NCBI GenBank assembly: GCA_903890265.1
Contig: CAITAM010000041.1
Location: 1-9,752, forward strand
Length of the DNA: 9,752 nucleotides
Source of the DNA: an uncultured Pseudomonadota bacterium
Lineage (GTDB): Bacteria > Pseudomonadota > Gammaproteobacteria > Steroidobacterales > Steroidobacteraceae
Direction of reading: 5' to 3'
Shown: positions 1-5,316 of the stretch, one piece after another
Numbering within the stretch: position 1 is the first letter of the stretch
Layout of the letters: each line of letters begins with the position of its first letter
The notes under the pieces: generated by a model
Database searches by the model: none
Told to the model about the DNA's origin: nothing
Seen by the model: only the letters and a program-made list of their open reading frames with translations
Position numbers and translations under genes: made by a program

Positions 1-1215
1 CTGTTCCCGGTGTTCCTCTCGGTCGGCGAGATCCGCGGCGCGGAGCGGTCCCGCTTCGTTGGCATCCTGCATGACATGAGCGCGCGCCGGGCGGCGGTCG
101 ACGCGCTGTCCAAATCCGAGTCCCTGCTGCGGGCGGCCCAGGAACTGGCGAATCTCGGCAACTTTGAGGTCAGCACCGGCGACGGGCGGGTCACCTGGTC
201 GGCGATGGCCGCCCGGATCGTGGGTTTCGACCCCCACGACGCACCGGCGACGGTGGAAGATTATGTCGCCTGCTACGTGCATCCGGACGACCGTGAGCGG
301 TATCGGATCGCCTGGCGCGCCGCGCTCGACTCGGCCGATCGGTTCGAGCTCGCCTACCGGGTCGTCCGTCCCGGGGGAGCCACGCGCGACCTGCACAGCA
401 TCATTCAGCCGCTGGACAGGAGCGTGCACGAGCCGACCGTGCTCGGGACGCTGCACGACATGACCGAGCGACGCGCGGCCGAAGACGAGCTGCGCAAGAG
501 CCACGACCGGCTGACGCATTTCGGCCGCCTGTCGACGATGGGTGAAATGGCCACCGGCCTGTCCCACGAAATCAACCAGCCGCTGACGGCAATTGCAACC
601 TACGCGCAGGCCTCGGTACGCATGCTGGACTCCGGGACCGCCAACACCACGGATTTACGCGAGGCGCTGACCGCGATCACCCAGCAGTCGCTGCGCGCCG
701 GCGACGTCATCCGGCGGATGCGCTCGCTCGTCAAAAACCGCGAGACGCACGCCGAGCCGATCGACCTCAACCGCCTGGTGCAGGAAGTCCGCGTGCTCGC
801 CGACACGGATGCGCGGGTCAACGACCTGCGCCTTGCGGTCGATCTGGCGCCGGCACCCCTGCCGCCGGTGGTGGCGGACCCGATCCAGATCCAGCAGGTT
901 CTGCTCAATCTGGTGCGCAACGCCATCGACGCCACGATCGATTGCCCCACCGCGCCGAGGGAGGTGCGAATCTCGACCCGGGTGGTCGATGGCAGCGTGG
1001 AGGTGGCCGTCACGGACCAGGGCAGCGGAATTTCAACCGATGCGGCGCCGCGGCTCTTCGAAGCCTTTTACACTACGAAGTCGACGGGTACCGGTCTCGG
1101 GCTTGCGATCTCGAAGTCGATTATCCGCGCCCACCAGGGGCGACTCGCCTTCCGCGCGAACGCGGGGACGGGGGCAACGTTCTACTTCACGCTGCCGTGC
1201 AGCACCGGAGCCTGA
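1..1215 (+). CDS. PAS-domain sensor histidine kinase, FixL-like (5' end outside window)
   Basis: The reading frame is open from base 1, so the N-terminus is missing; 404 codons plus stop are seen. Residue numbers count from the first codon of the window. Codons 1-40 look like the end of a PAS domain (a PAC-type FVGILHDMSARR). A second PAS domain spans about 44-155 and ends in GTLHDMTERR. A HisKA dimerisation domain follows, with the H-box SHEINQPLTAIA and phospho-acceptor His189. The HATPase domain shows the N-box (N303, N307 in LLNLVRNAIDA), a G1 box DQGSGIS (about 339-345) and a G2 box TGTGLGLAI (about 362-370). No membrane segment is visible in this part. The HEINQPL H-box is typical of FixL/DctB-type kinases. 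It should autophosphorylate on His189 and pass phosphate to the regulator 1 nt downstream. The signal is unknown: a haem-binding PAS cannot be judged because the first PAS is cut. Confidence 0.93.
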   Translation: MFPVFLSVGEIRGAERSRFVGILHDMSARRAAVDALSKSESLLRAAQELANLGNFEVSTGDGRVTWSAMAARIVGFDPHDAPATVEDYVACYVHPDDRERYRIAWRAALDSADRFELAYRVVRPGGATRDLHSIIQPLDRSVHEPTVLGTLHDMTERRAAEDELRKSHDRLTHFGRLSTMGEMATGLSHEINQPLTAIATYAQASVRMLDSGTANTTDLREALTAITQQSLRAGDVIRRMRSLVKNRETHAEPIDLNRLVQEVRVLADTDARVNDLRLAVDLAPAPLPPVVADPIQIQQVLLNLVRNAIDATIDCPTAPREVRISTRVVDGSVEVAVTDQGSGISTDAAPRLFEAFYTTKSTGTGLGLAISKSIIRAHQGRLAFRANAGTGATFYFTLPCSTGA

Positions 1216-1216
1216 G

Positions 1217-1834
1217 ATGAAGGAAAAGACACCCTGCGTCATCGTGGTCGACGACGACGACGCGGTTCGCCTCTCGCTCAAGATGCTCCTGAAGTCGGTC
1301 GGCCAGCAGGCCGAGGCCTACGCGTCGGCCCAGGACTTCCTGGACGCGTTCGATCCCGAGCAGCCGGGCTGCCTCGTGCTCGACATCCGCATGCCCGGGA
1401 TGAGCGGACTCGAGTTGCAGGAACGCCTGAACCAGATGCACGCGATCACGCCGATTGTCTTCGTCACCGGCCACGGCGACGTGCCGATGGCCGTCGAGGC
1501 GATGCAGAACGGTGCCGTTGATTTCATTCAGAAGCCGTTCCGCGACCAGGACCTGCTCGATCGCGTGAACCAGGCGATTGAAAAGGACCGGGAGAACCGC
1601 CGCTCGCTCCTGGCGCGGGACGAGATCCGGCGCCGCATCGGGCTGCTGACGCCACGTGAGCGCGAGGTCCTTGATCTTGTCACGAAGGGCAAGGCCAACA
1701 AGGTCGTGGCGGGTGACCTCAACGTCAGCCAGCGAACCGTCGAGATCCATCGCGCGCGGGTCATGGAAAAGATGCAGGCCTCGTCACTGGCCCACCTCGT
1801 GCGAATGGTCCTCGAGGCCGAGGAAGCGGTCTGA
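1217..1834 (+). CDS. FixJ-type response regulator (receiver + LuxR-type HTH)
   Basis: This is a 205-residue protein, the normal length for the FixJ/NarL family. The receiver domain (about 6-120) has the acidic cluster VVDDDD at 10-15, phospho-acceptor Asp56 in LVLDIRMPG, switch residue Thr84 in FVTGHGD, and Lys106 in QKPF. The C-terminal domain (about 143-198) is a LuxR-type helix-turn-helix starting LTPREREVLDLV, with recognition-helix region VSQRTVEIHRARVMEK. The ATG at 1217 is preceded by GGAG (1207-1210) inside the end of the kinase gene, at 6 nt spacing. Only one base separates the kinase stop from this ATG, so the two are co-translated and surely cognate. All catalytic residues are present, so it should be phosphorylated by the kinase and then bind DNA. 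Target genes cannot be told from sequence; the inverted repeats just downstream (1848-1897) are a candidate site. Confidence 0.95.
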   Translation: MKEKTPCVIVVDDDDAVRLSLKMLLKSVGQQAEAYASAQDFLDAFDPEQPGCLVLDIRMPGMSGLELQERLNQMHAITPIVFVTGHGDVPMAVEAMQNGAVDFIQKPFRDQDLLDRVNQAIEKDRENRRSLLARDEIRRRIGLLTPREREVLDLVTKGKANKVVAGDLNVSQRTVEIHRARVMEKMQASSLAHLVRMVLEAEEAV

Positions 1835-1838
1835 CCCG

Positions 1839-1897
1839 CTAGGTAGATATCCGTATCCTCGGCGCCGCGTCCGCTGCGGATACTAGGACCCTATCCG
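1839..1897. promoter_or_regulatory. Inverted repeats in the gap between the FixJ-type and receiver genes
   Basis: The 116-bp gap 1835-1950 contains TATCCG at 1848-1853, its inverse CGGATA at 1877-1882, and TATCCG again at 1892-1897. The last two form a perfect 6-bp inverted repeat around a 9-nt centre. GTATCC (1853-1858) and GGATAC (1878-1883) form a further pair, and CTAG occurs on both sides (1839-1842, 1883-1886). There is no T-run, so this is not a convincing intrinsic terminator. Position and symmetry suit a dimeric LuxR-type regulator, perhaps the FixJ-like protein encoded just upstream, acting on the receiver gene downstream. That role is inference. Confidence 0.35.
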
Positions 1898-1950
1898 ATC
1901 TGGCGGGACCCCTCCACCGCCCTCCGGTACGGAGTCCGGCGTCAGCGCGC

Positions 1951-2403
1951 ATGTGCAGTAACCTGTCGATCGTTTCGGGTCTCGTGGTCGCCGTGGTCGA
2001 CGCGAGCCCGGCCACCCGCCCGGCCGTGGCTGCCTTACTGCACGGTCGTGGCGTGGCCGTGCCGGGCTTTGGCACCGCGGCAGCCTTTCTGAAGGCCATG
2101 GCCGACGGACTCCTGCCCACCTGCCTGATCGCCGACCTCACGCTGCCCGACCTGCCCACGTTCACGCTGCTCGATGTGCTGCGCGAGCGGCAGCAGTTCG
2201 TGCCGACGATCCTGCTGTCCGGCGATTCGGAGATCCCGAGCGCGGTTGATGCGATGCGGGCGGGAGCGATTACCTGTATCGAGAAGCCCTATCTCGCCCG
2301 CTTTCTGCTCGAACACCTGGTACCGCTGCTCGAGAGCGATCCCGCGGACCCGGCCGTCCCGGCCTCAGCGCCTGCGCCACCCGGCGCGTGGTTCAAAGGC
2401 TGA
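1951..2403 (+). CDS. Single-domain receiver protein, atypical (possible FixT-like modulator)
   Basis: This 150-residue protein is almost entirely a CheY-like receiver with no output domain. The likely phospho-acceptor is Asp62 in CLIADLTLPD, the switch position is Ser90 in ILLSGDSE, and the conserved lysine is Lys112 in CIEKPY. The acidic pair that binds magnesium is incomplete: the strand reads AVVDASP, so Asp17 is followed by Ala18. The usual MPGMSG loop is replaced by LPDLPTF. Phosphorylation may therefore be weak or absent. The Ala/Pro-rich tail (about 131-150) overlaps the end of cbpA on the other strand. ATG 1951 is the only close start; its nearest GGAG (1931-1934) lies 16 nt away, so translation may be inefficient. 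GTG codons at 1984 and 1993 would cut into the first beta strand. In rhizobia and Caulobacter, FixT is a receiver-like protein that inhibits FixL, so a brake on the upstream kinase is plausible but unproven. Confidence 0.75.
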   Translation: MCSNLSIVSGLVVAVVDASPATRPAVAALLHGRGVAVPGFGTAAAFLKAMADGLLPTCLIADLTLPDLPTFTLLDVLRERQQFVPTILLSGDSEIPSAVDAMRAGAITCIEKPYLARFLLEHLVPLLESDPADPAVPASAPAPPGAWFKG

Positions 2404-3297
2404 GTCGGCCTTCAGCGCCTCGAAGAGCTCGCGTTCGCGCTCGGTAAGCGTCGACGGCACGACCACCTTCAGGACGACGAACTGATCGCCGGGCGGGTCG
2501 CCCGGCAGGCCGCGGCCGCGCAGCCGAAGCTTGGCCCCGGACTTGGCACCCGCAGGAACCTTGAGCTCGACCTCGCCGCCCAGGGTCGGGACCGAGACCG
2601 TCGCGCCCAGCGCCGCCTCCCAGGGACTGAGGGGCAGCGCCAGTGTCACGTCGCGACCGGAGAGCTCGAAATCGGGGTGCGGCAGCACCTTCACCTTGAG
2701 GTACAGGTCCCCCGCACGACCGTCGCCCCCGCCGGCTCCGCCCTGACCGCCGAGCCGGATCATCTGCCCGGTCGTGACGCCGGCCGGAACGGTGACGCGC
2801 AGGGTACGGGTGCGCGACTGCGGCCGGCCACCGACAACCTCGGTGCGGGCGACATCAATGGTCTTCTGCGCACCGGCGTAGGCCTCCTCCAGCGTCACTT
2901 CGAGCTCCGCCTGGCTGTCCTCGCCACGCGAGCGGAAGGCGCCGCGTTCGGCACCACCGAAGGGCGCACCGCCAAACAGGCTGGAGAAAAAATCGCTGAA
3001 GCCCGCGTCGCCACCCGCGTCCCCGCGGAACTCGAAGCGGCTGCCCCAGTCGGGAGGCGGACGGAACTGCTGCCCCTGACGGTAATTCGCGCCCAGTTCG
3101 TCGTACGCGGCGCGCTTTTTCGGGTCCTTGAGCACCTCGTAGGCTTCCTGCACCTGCTTGAAGCGCTCCTCGGCCTTCGGCTCCTTGCTGACGTCCGGAT
3201 GGAATTTGCGCGCCAGTCGCCGGTACGCGCGCTTGATCACCTCGGGCGACGCATCCCGCGCGACCTCGAGCACCTGGTAGTAATCCTTAAACTCCAT
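2365..3297 (-). CDS. cbpA: Curved-DNA-binding DnaJ-class co-chaperone CbpA
   Basis: This is a 310-residue class-B J-domain protein, close to E. coli CbpA in length. It starts MEFKDYYQVLEV, very like E. coli CbpA (MELKDYY from memory). The J domain covers about 1-70, with the HPD motif at 33-35 that stimulates DnaK ATPase. A Gly/Phe-rich linker follows (about 80-120, with FSDFFSSLFGG), then two DnaJ C-terminal substrate-binding domains (about 125-300). There are no CxxCxGxG zinc repeats, which separates it from DnaJ. The C-terminus FEPRAGW resembles the FNPR-W ending of CbpA proteins. A GTG at 3309 is in frame, but the AAGGAG ribosome site (3314-3309) overlaps it, so ATG 3297 is chosen. It acts in the cytosol with DnaK and GrpE, and may bind DNA. 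A strong sigma-32-like promoter lies upstream. No cbpM modulator gene follows; instead the 3' end overlaps the receiver gene by 39 bp. Confidence 0.95.
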   Translation of the reverse strand: MEFKDYYQVLEVARDASPEVIKRAYRRLARKFHPDVSKEPKAEERFKQVQEAYEVLKDPKKRAAYDELGANYRQGQQFRPPPDWGSRFEFRGDAGGDAGFSDFFSSLFGGAPFGGAERGAFRSRGEDSQAELEVTLEEAYAGAQKTIDVARTEVVGGRPQSRTRTLRVTVPAGVTTGQMIRLGGQGGAGGGDGRAGDLYLKVKVLPHPDFELSGRDVTLALPLSPWEAALGATVSVPTLGGEVELKVPAGAKSGAKLRLRGRGLPGDPPGDQFVVLKVVVPSTLTERERELFEALKADSAFEPRAGWRRR

Positions 3298-3308
3298 CGG
3301 CGACGACA

Positions 3309-3314
3309 CTCCTT
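3309..3314 (-). promoter_or_regulatory. Ribosome binding site that decides the cbpA start
   Basis: Read on the minus strand this is AAGGAG, 11 nt before ATG 3297. The alternative in-frame GTG start begins with the final G of this motif and so cannot use it. The motif therefore supports the ATG, which also matches the usual CbpA N-terminus. Confidence 0.7.
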
Positions 3315-3352
3315 GCGCACAGTCGTGGGCACACGCCTGCTCTACTTCATGC

Positions 3353-3381
3353 AGATGGAGGGTCGGGGGCGCGATTTCAAG
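3353..3381 (-). promoter_or_regulatory. Sigma-32 (RpoH)-type heat-shock promoter for cbpA
   Basis: On the minus strand there is a perfect CTTGAAA -35 element (3381-3375), a 14-nt spacer, and CTCCATCT (3360-3353). The latter matches the sigma-32 -10 consensus CCCCATNT at all but one fixed position. The predicted start is near 3346, giving a 5' leader of about 50 nt before ATG 3297. The sequence match is direct; heat-shock control of this gene is inferred from it and from the chaperone function. Confidence 0.75.
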
Positions 3382-3388
3382 CGATCCG

Positions 3389-3411
3389 GGCCCCTGAGAG
3401 GCCCCAGGGCC
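3389..3411. repeat. GC-rich inverted repeat upstream of the cbpA promoter
   Basis: GGCCCCTG (3389-3396) can pair with CAGGGCC (3405-3411), forming seven base pairs with one bulged C and an 8-nt loop. An alternative pairing is GGGCC (3388-3392) with GGCCC (3400-3404). It lies about 8 bp upstream of the cbpA -35 element. It could be a protein-binding site or chance GC-rich symmetry; no T-run marks it as a terminator. Confidence 0.35.
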
Positions 3412-3444
3412 GTCGCCGGCCGGATTACCGTTGACGTAGCTTCA

Positions 3445-3454
3445 CAATTAATTG
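3445..3454. promoter_or_regulatory. AT-rich 10-bp perfect palindrome, possible operator
   Basis: CAATTAATTG is its own reverse complement. It sits in one of the few AT-rich stretches of this GC-rich window, midway between the divergent genes. This is a typical place for a regulator site or promoter melting zone. It lies 14 bp before the ATG of no gene and no family could be assigned to it, so the role is inference. Confidence 0.35.
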
Positions 3455-3463
3455 GTCTTCATG

Positions 3464-3480
3464 CACCGCCGCCGGCGGTG
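3464..3480. repeat. Perfect 7-bp GC hairpin in the cbpA-arnT gap
   Basis: CACCGCC (3464-3470) and GGCGGTG (3474-3480) are exact inverted copies around the 3-nt loop GCC. It starts 10 bp to the right of the AT-rich palindrome. No U-tract follows on either strand, so it is not a standard terminator. It may be a regulator site or a cruciform-prone element. Confidence 0.4.
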
Positions 3481-3517
3481 GCCGGTGCGCGGCAGGCACG
3501 GTATCCTTAATTCCGTC

Positions 3518-3610
3518 ATGTTCGGCTCCACGCCCTGTCCCACGCCGCATACGGCCCCACGCCCGCCTGCGGTCCGCGCAAGGCGCGCCGCCGGTTGTCG
3601 GGCGGGCTGA
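3518..3610 (+). CDS. Possible Pro/Arg-rich leader ORF upstream of arnT
   Basis: This 30-codon open frame starts at ATG 3518 and ends at TGA 3608-3610, 7 nt before the arnT ATG. The peptide begins MFGSTPCPTP. It has six prolines in its first 17 residues and several arginines in its second half. The stop codon lies in the loop of the start-codon hairpin at 3596-3618, so a ribosome finishing this ORF would open that hairpin. No Shine-Dalgarno is seen. However, the weak -10-like TATCCT (3502-3507) would put the transcript start only a few bases before the ATG, which could allow leaderless translation. I know no homologue. Short open frames are common by chance in GC-rich DNA, so this is a low-confidence call made because of its position. 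Confidence 0.25.
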   Translation: MFGSTPCPTPHTAPRPPAVRARRAAGCRAG

Positions 3611-3618
3611 GCCCGACA
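3596..3618 (+). promoter_or_regulatory. Hairpin closing on the arnT start codon
   Basis: TGTCGGGC (3596-3603) pairs perfectly with GCCCGACA (3611-3618) around the 7-nt loop GGGCTGA. The last paired base is the A of the arnT ATG. A competing stem, CGGGC (3603-3607) with GCCCG (3611-3615), uses the same right arm. No clear Shine-Dalgarno exists in the 20 nt before arnT, so initiation should depend on opening this structure. The pairing is seen directly; regulation through it is inference. Confidence 0.5.
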
Positions 3619-5294
3619 TGAGCGTCCCCAGCGACCTGCCCGCCCGTCCGCGGGTTCCTTTCTACTGGCTCGCCGCCGTGATCGCCTGGTTGGCGGCGCT
3701 CGGCTTCAGACCCTTGTTCAACCCCGACGAGGGGCGCTACGCCGAGATCCCCCGCGAGATGCTCGAGGCCGGCAATTTCGTCGTGCCGCGGCTGAACGAC
3801 CTCGTCTACCTCGAAAAACCGCCCCTGCAGTACTGGCTGACGGCGCTTGGCTTTCGGCTGCTCGGCGTCAGCCCGTTCAGCGCAAGGCTCGTGACCGCGC
3901 TCGCGGCCGTGGCCGGGGTGGGGATTGTCTACGCCATCGCGCGCCGGCTGTGGACGCCCGAGCGCGCCGAGGCGGCTGCGCTCATGTGCGCGAGCATGTT
4001 GCTGTACGTCTTCATGGGCCAGCTGCTGACGCTCGATATGCTGCTGAGCGTCGAGCTGCTCGCGGCGGTCGCGCTGTTCTGTGCCGCCCAGGCCTGCCGG
4101 ACCAGCGATCCCGCGCAGAGCGACCGGCTCGCGCTCGGCTGCTGGGCGGCGATGGCGGCGGCGACGCTGACCAAGGGGCTCATCGGCCTCGCGCTGCCGG
4201 GCGCAATCCTTGTCCTCTATACGCTCGTCTGCCGGGATTTCGCGGTCTGGCGGCACCTCGCCCTGGTGCGCGGCGCCGCACTTTACACACTGCTGACCGC
4301 GCCGTGGTTCCTGCTGGTCGAGCGGGCCCACCCCGGGGCCCTGTGGTTCCTGATCATCCACGAGCACTTCGAGCGCTACCTGACGACGGTGCATGCCCGC
4401 TACCAGCCACCCTGGTATTTCGTGCCGATCCTGTTGCTCGGCATCCTGCCTTGGCTGCCCCAGGGGCTGCGGGCACTCGCCACGGGCTGGCGGGCATCCG
4501 TGCCCCCGGGCCGGTTCGATCCGACGCGCCTGCTGTGGATCGCTGCCGTGTTTGTGTTCGCGTTTTTCTCGGCGTCCGACTCGAAGCTCGCGCCTTACGT
4601 ACTGCCGATACTGCCGCTCCTCGCCCTCCTCGGCAGCACCGAGGCACCGACGGCCCGTACGGACCTGCGCCGCGCCGCCATCGTCTCCAGCGCGGTGGGA
4701 GCAGGACTGCTGCTGGCCGTCGCGACGTACCCGTCGTTCCATCCGCCCGAGCGCAACCTCGCGCTGTACCGTTCGGCCTGGCCCTGGCTTGCCGTCGCCG
4801 GCGCGCTCGTGGCGGCCGCAGGCATCGTCGTCCTCGCCCGGCAGGCGACCCCCTGGCTTGGCGGCGTGCGGCGACTCGCCGCCGCGCATTTCGTGGCCGC
4901 GCTGCTGCTGGCCACCGCGGGCGCCGCGACGCTGAGCTGGAAATACTCCGGTGCCGTCGTTCTGCCGGAGCTGACGGCCGGCCTGTCACGGGCCCCGCAG
5001 GCGGCGGTTTATGCGTTTCGGACGTACGACTGGACCCTCCCCGTCTACACTGGCCGCATGCTCGTGCCCGTCGAGTGGCGCGGGGAACTCGACTACGGCC
5101 TCGGCCACGAGCCGGACAAGGGCATTGCCGAGTTCGCCGAGTTCGCGCGGCGCTGGCAGGCGGCGGATCAGGCATTCGCCATCGTCGAGCCCCCGCAGCT
5201 GGTCACCCTGCGGGAGGCCGGCCTGCCGTTTGTCATCGCCAAGGCAAGCCCGGAACTCGTGCTGATCGCGCGTCAGACGCGCCCGTCCCCTTAA
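3618..5294 (+). CDS. arnT: Lipid A 4-amino-4-deoxy-L-arabinose transferase ArnT
   Basis: This 558-residue polytopic inner-membrane glycosyltransferase (GT-C fold, PMT/ArnT family) transfers L-Ara4N from undecaprenyl phosphate to lipid A phosphates on the periplasmic side. That lowers the negative charge and gives resistance to polymyxins and cationic peptides. E. coli ArnT is about 550 residues. Visible features are a first membrane helix (about 15-31), the periplasmic-loop motif NPDEGRYAEIPREML with Asp37-Glu38, and YLEKPPLQYW with Glu66-Lys67. Asp140 lies in LLTLDMLL. From memory, these line up at one constant offset with Asp55, Glu84-Lys85 and Asp158 of Cupriavidus ArnT. FFSASDSKLAPYVLP (about 316-330) matches the family's conserved FFS...K...Y.LP segment. 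ATG 3618 is chosen because the first helix and the DE motif need it; no good Shine-Dalgarno is present and a hairpin covers it. It is the first gene of the arn operon, whereas in enterobacteria arnT comes near the end. Confidence 0.93.
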   Translation: MSVPSDLPARPRVPFYWLAAVIAWLAALGFRPLFNPDEGRYAEIPREMLEAGNFVVPRLNDLVYLEKPPLQYWLTALGFRLLGVSPFSARLVTALAAVAGVGIVYAIARRLWTPERAEAAALMCASMLLYVFMGQLLTLDMLLSVELLAAVALFCAAQACRTSDPAQSDRLALGCWAAMAAATLTKGLIGLALPGAILVLYTLVCRDFAVWRHLALVRGAALYTLLTAPWFLLVERAHPGALWFLIIHEHFERYLTTVHARYQPPWYFVPILLLGILPWLPQGLRALATGWRASVPPGRFDPTRLLWIAAVFVFAFFSASDSKLAPYVLPILPLLALLGSTEAPTARTDLRRAAIVSSAVGAGLLLAVATYPSFHPPERNLALYRSAWPWLAVAGALVAAAGIVVLARQATPWLGGVRRLAAAHFVAALLLATAGAATLSWKYSGAVVLPELTAGLSRAPQAAVYAFRTYDWTLPVYTGRMLVPVEWRGELDYGLGHEPDKGIAEFAEFARRWQAADQAFAIVEPPQLVTLREAGLPFVIAKASPELVLIARQTRPSP

Positions 5295-5316
5295 CGCCCT
5301 CCACGGAGCGCCACCC

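Larger units (their letters stand above)
3298..3617. other. Divergent intergenic region between cbpA and arnT
   Basis: These 320 bp separate two divergent transcription units and must hold both promoters. On the cbpA side there is the ribosome site, the sigma-32-type promoter and a GC-rich inverted repeat (3389-3411). The centre has an AT-rich island with palindrome CAATTAATTG (3445-3454) and a GC hairpin (3464-3480). On the arnT side there is TATCCT at 3502-3507, a weak -10-like element, then a possible 30-codon leader ORF (3518-3610) and a start-codon hairpin (3596-3618). I see no convincing -35/-10 pair for arnT, and no clear PmrA (CTTAAG repeat) or PhoP (GTTTA repeat) box. arn control may therefore use a different activator or an alternative sigma factor. 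Confidence 0.6.

Noticed and set aside
1877..1897. Intrinsic terminator after the FixJ-type gene
   Set aside because: The stem is only 6 bp with a 9-nt loop and no T-run follows.
3431..3459. TTGACG as -35 box of an arnT sigma-70 promoter
   Set aside because: At 15-18 nt spacing there is no acceptable -10 hexamer (17 nt gives GGTCTT).
3501..3506. GTATCC upstream of arnT matching the repeats at 1853 and 1878, suggesting shared control
   Set aside because: A single 6-bp match is expected by chance at this length, and the same hexamer occurs inside arnB (near 6326).
2677..3510. Plus-strand open frame opposite cbpA
   Set aside because: It is antisense to a J-domain protein with all its motifs. 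The composition is His/Arg/Leu-rich with no recognisable domain.
3516..4889. Long open frame on the minus strand opposite arnT
   Set aside because: Its product is Arg/Gln/Gly-rich, low complexity and resembles no family. It is a mirror of the GC-rich third positions of arnT, whose protein is clearly conserved.
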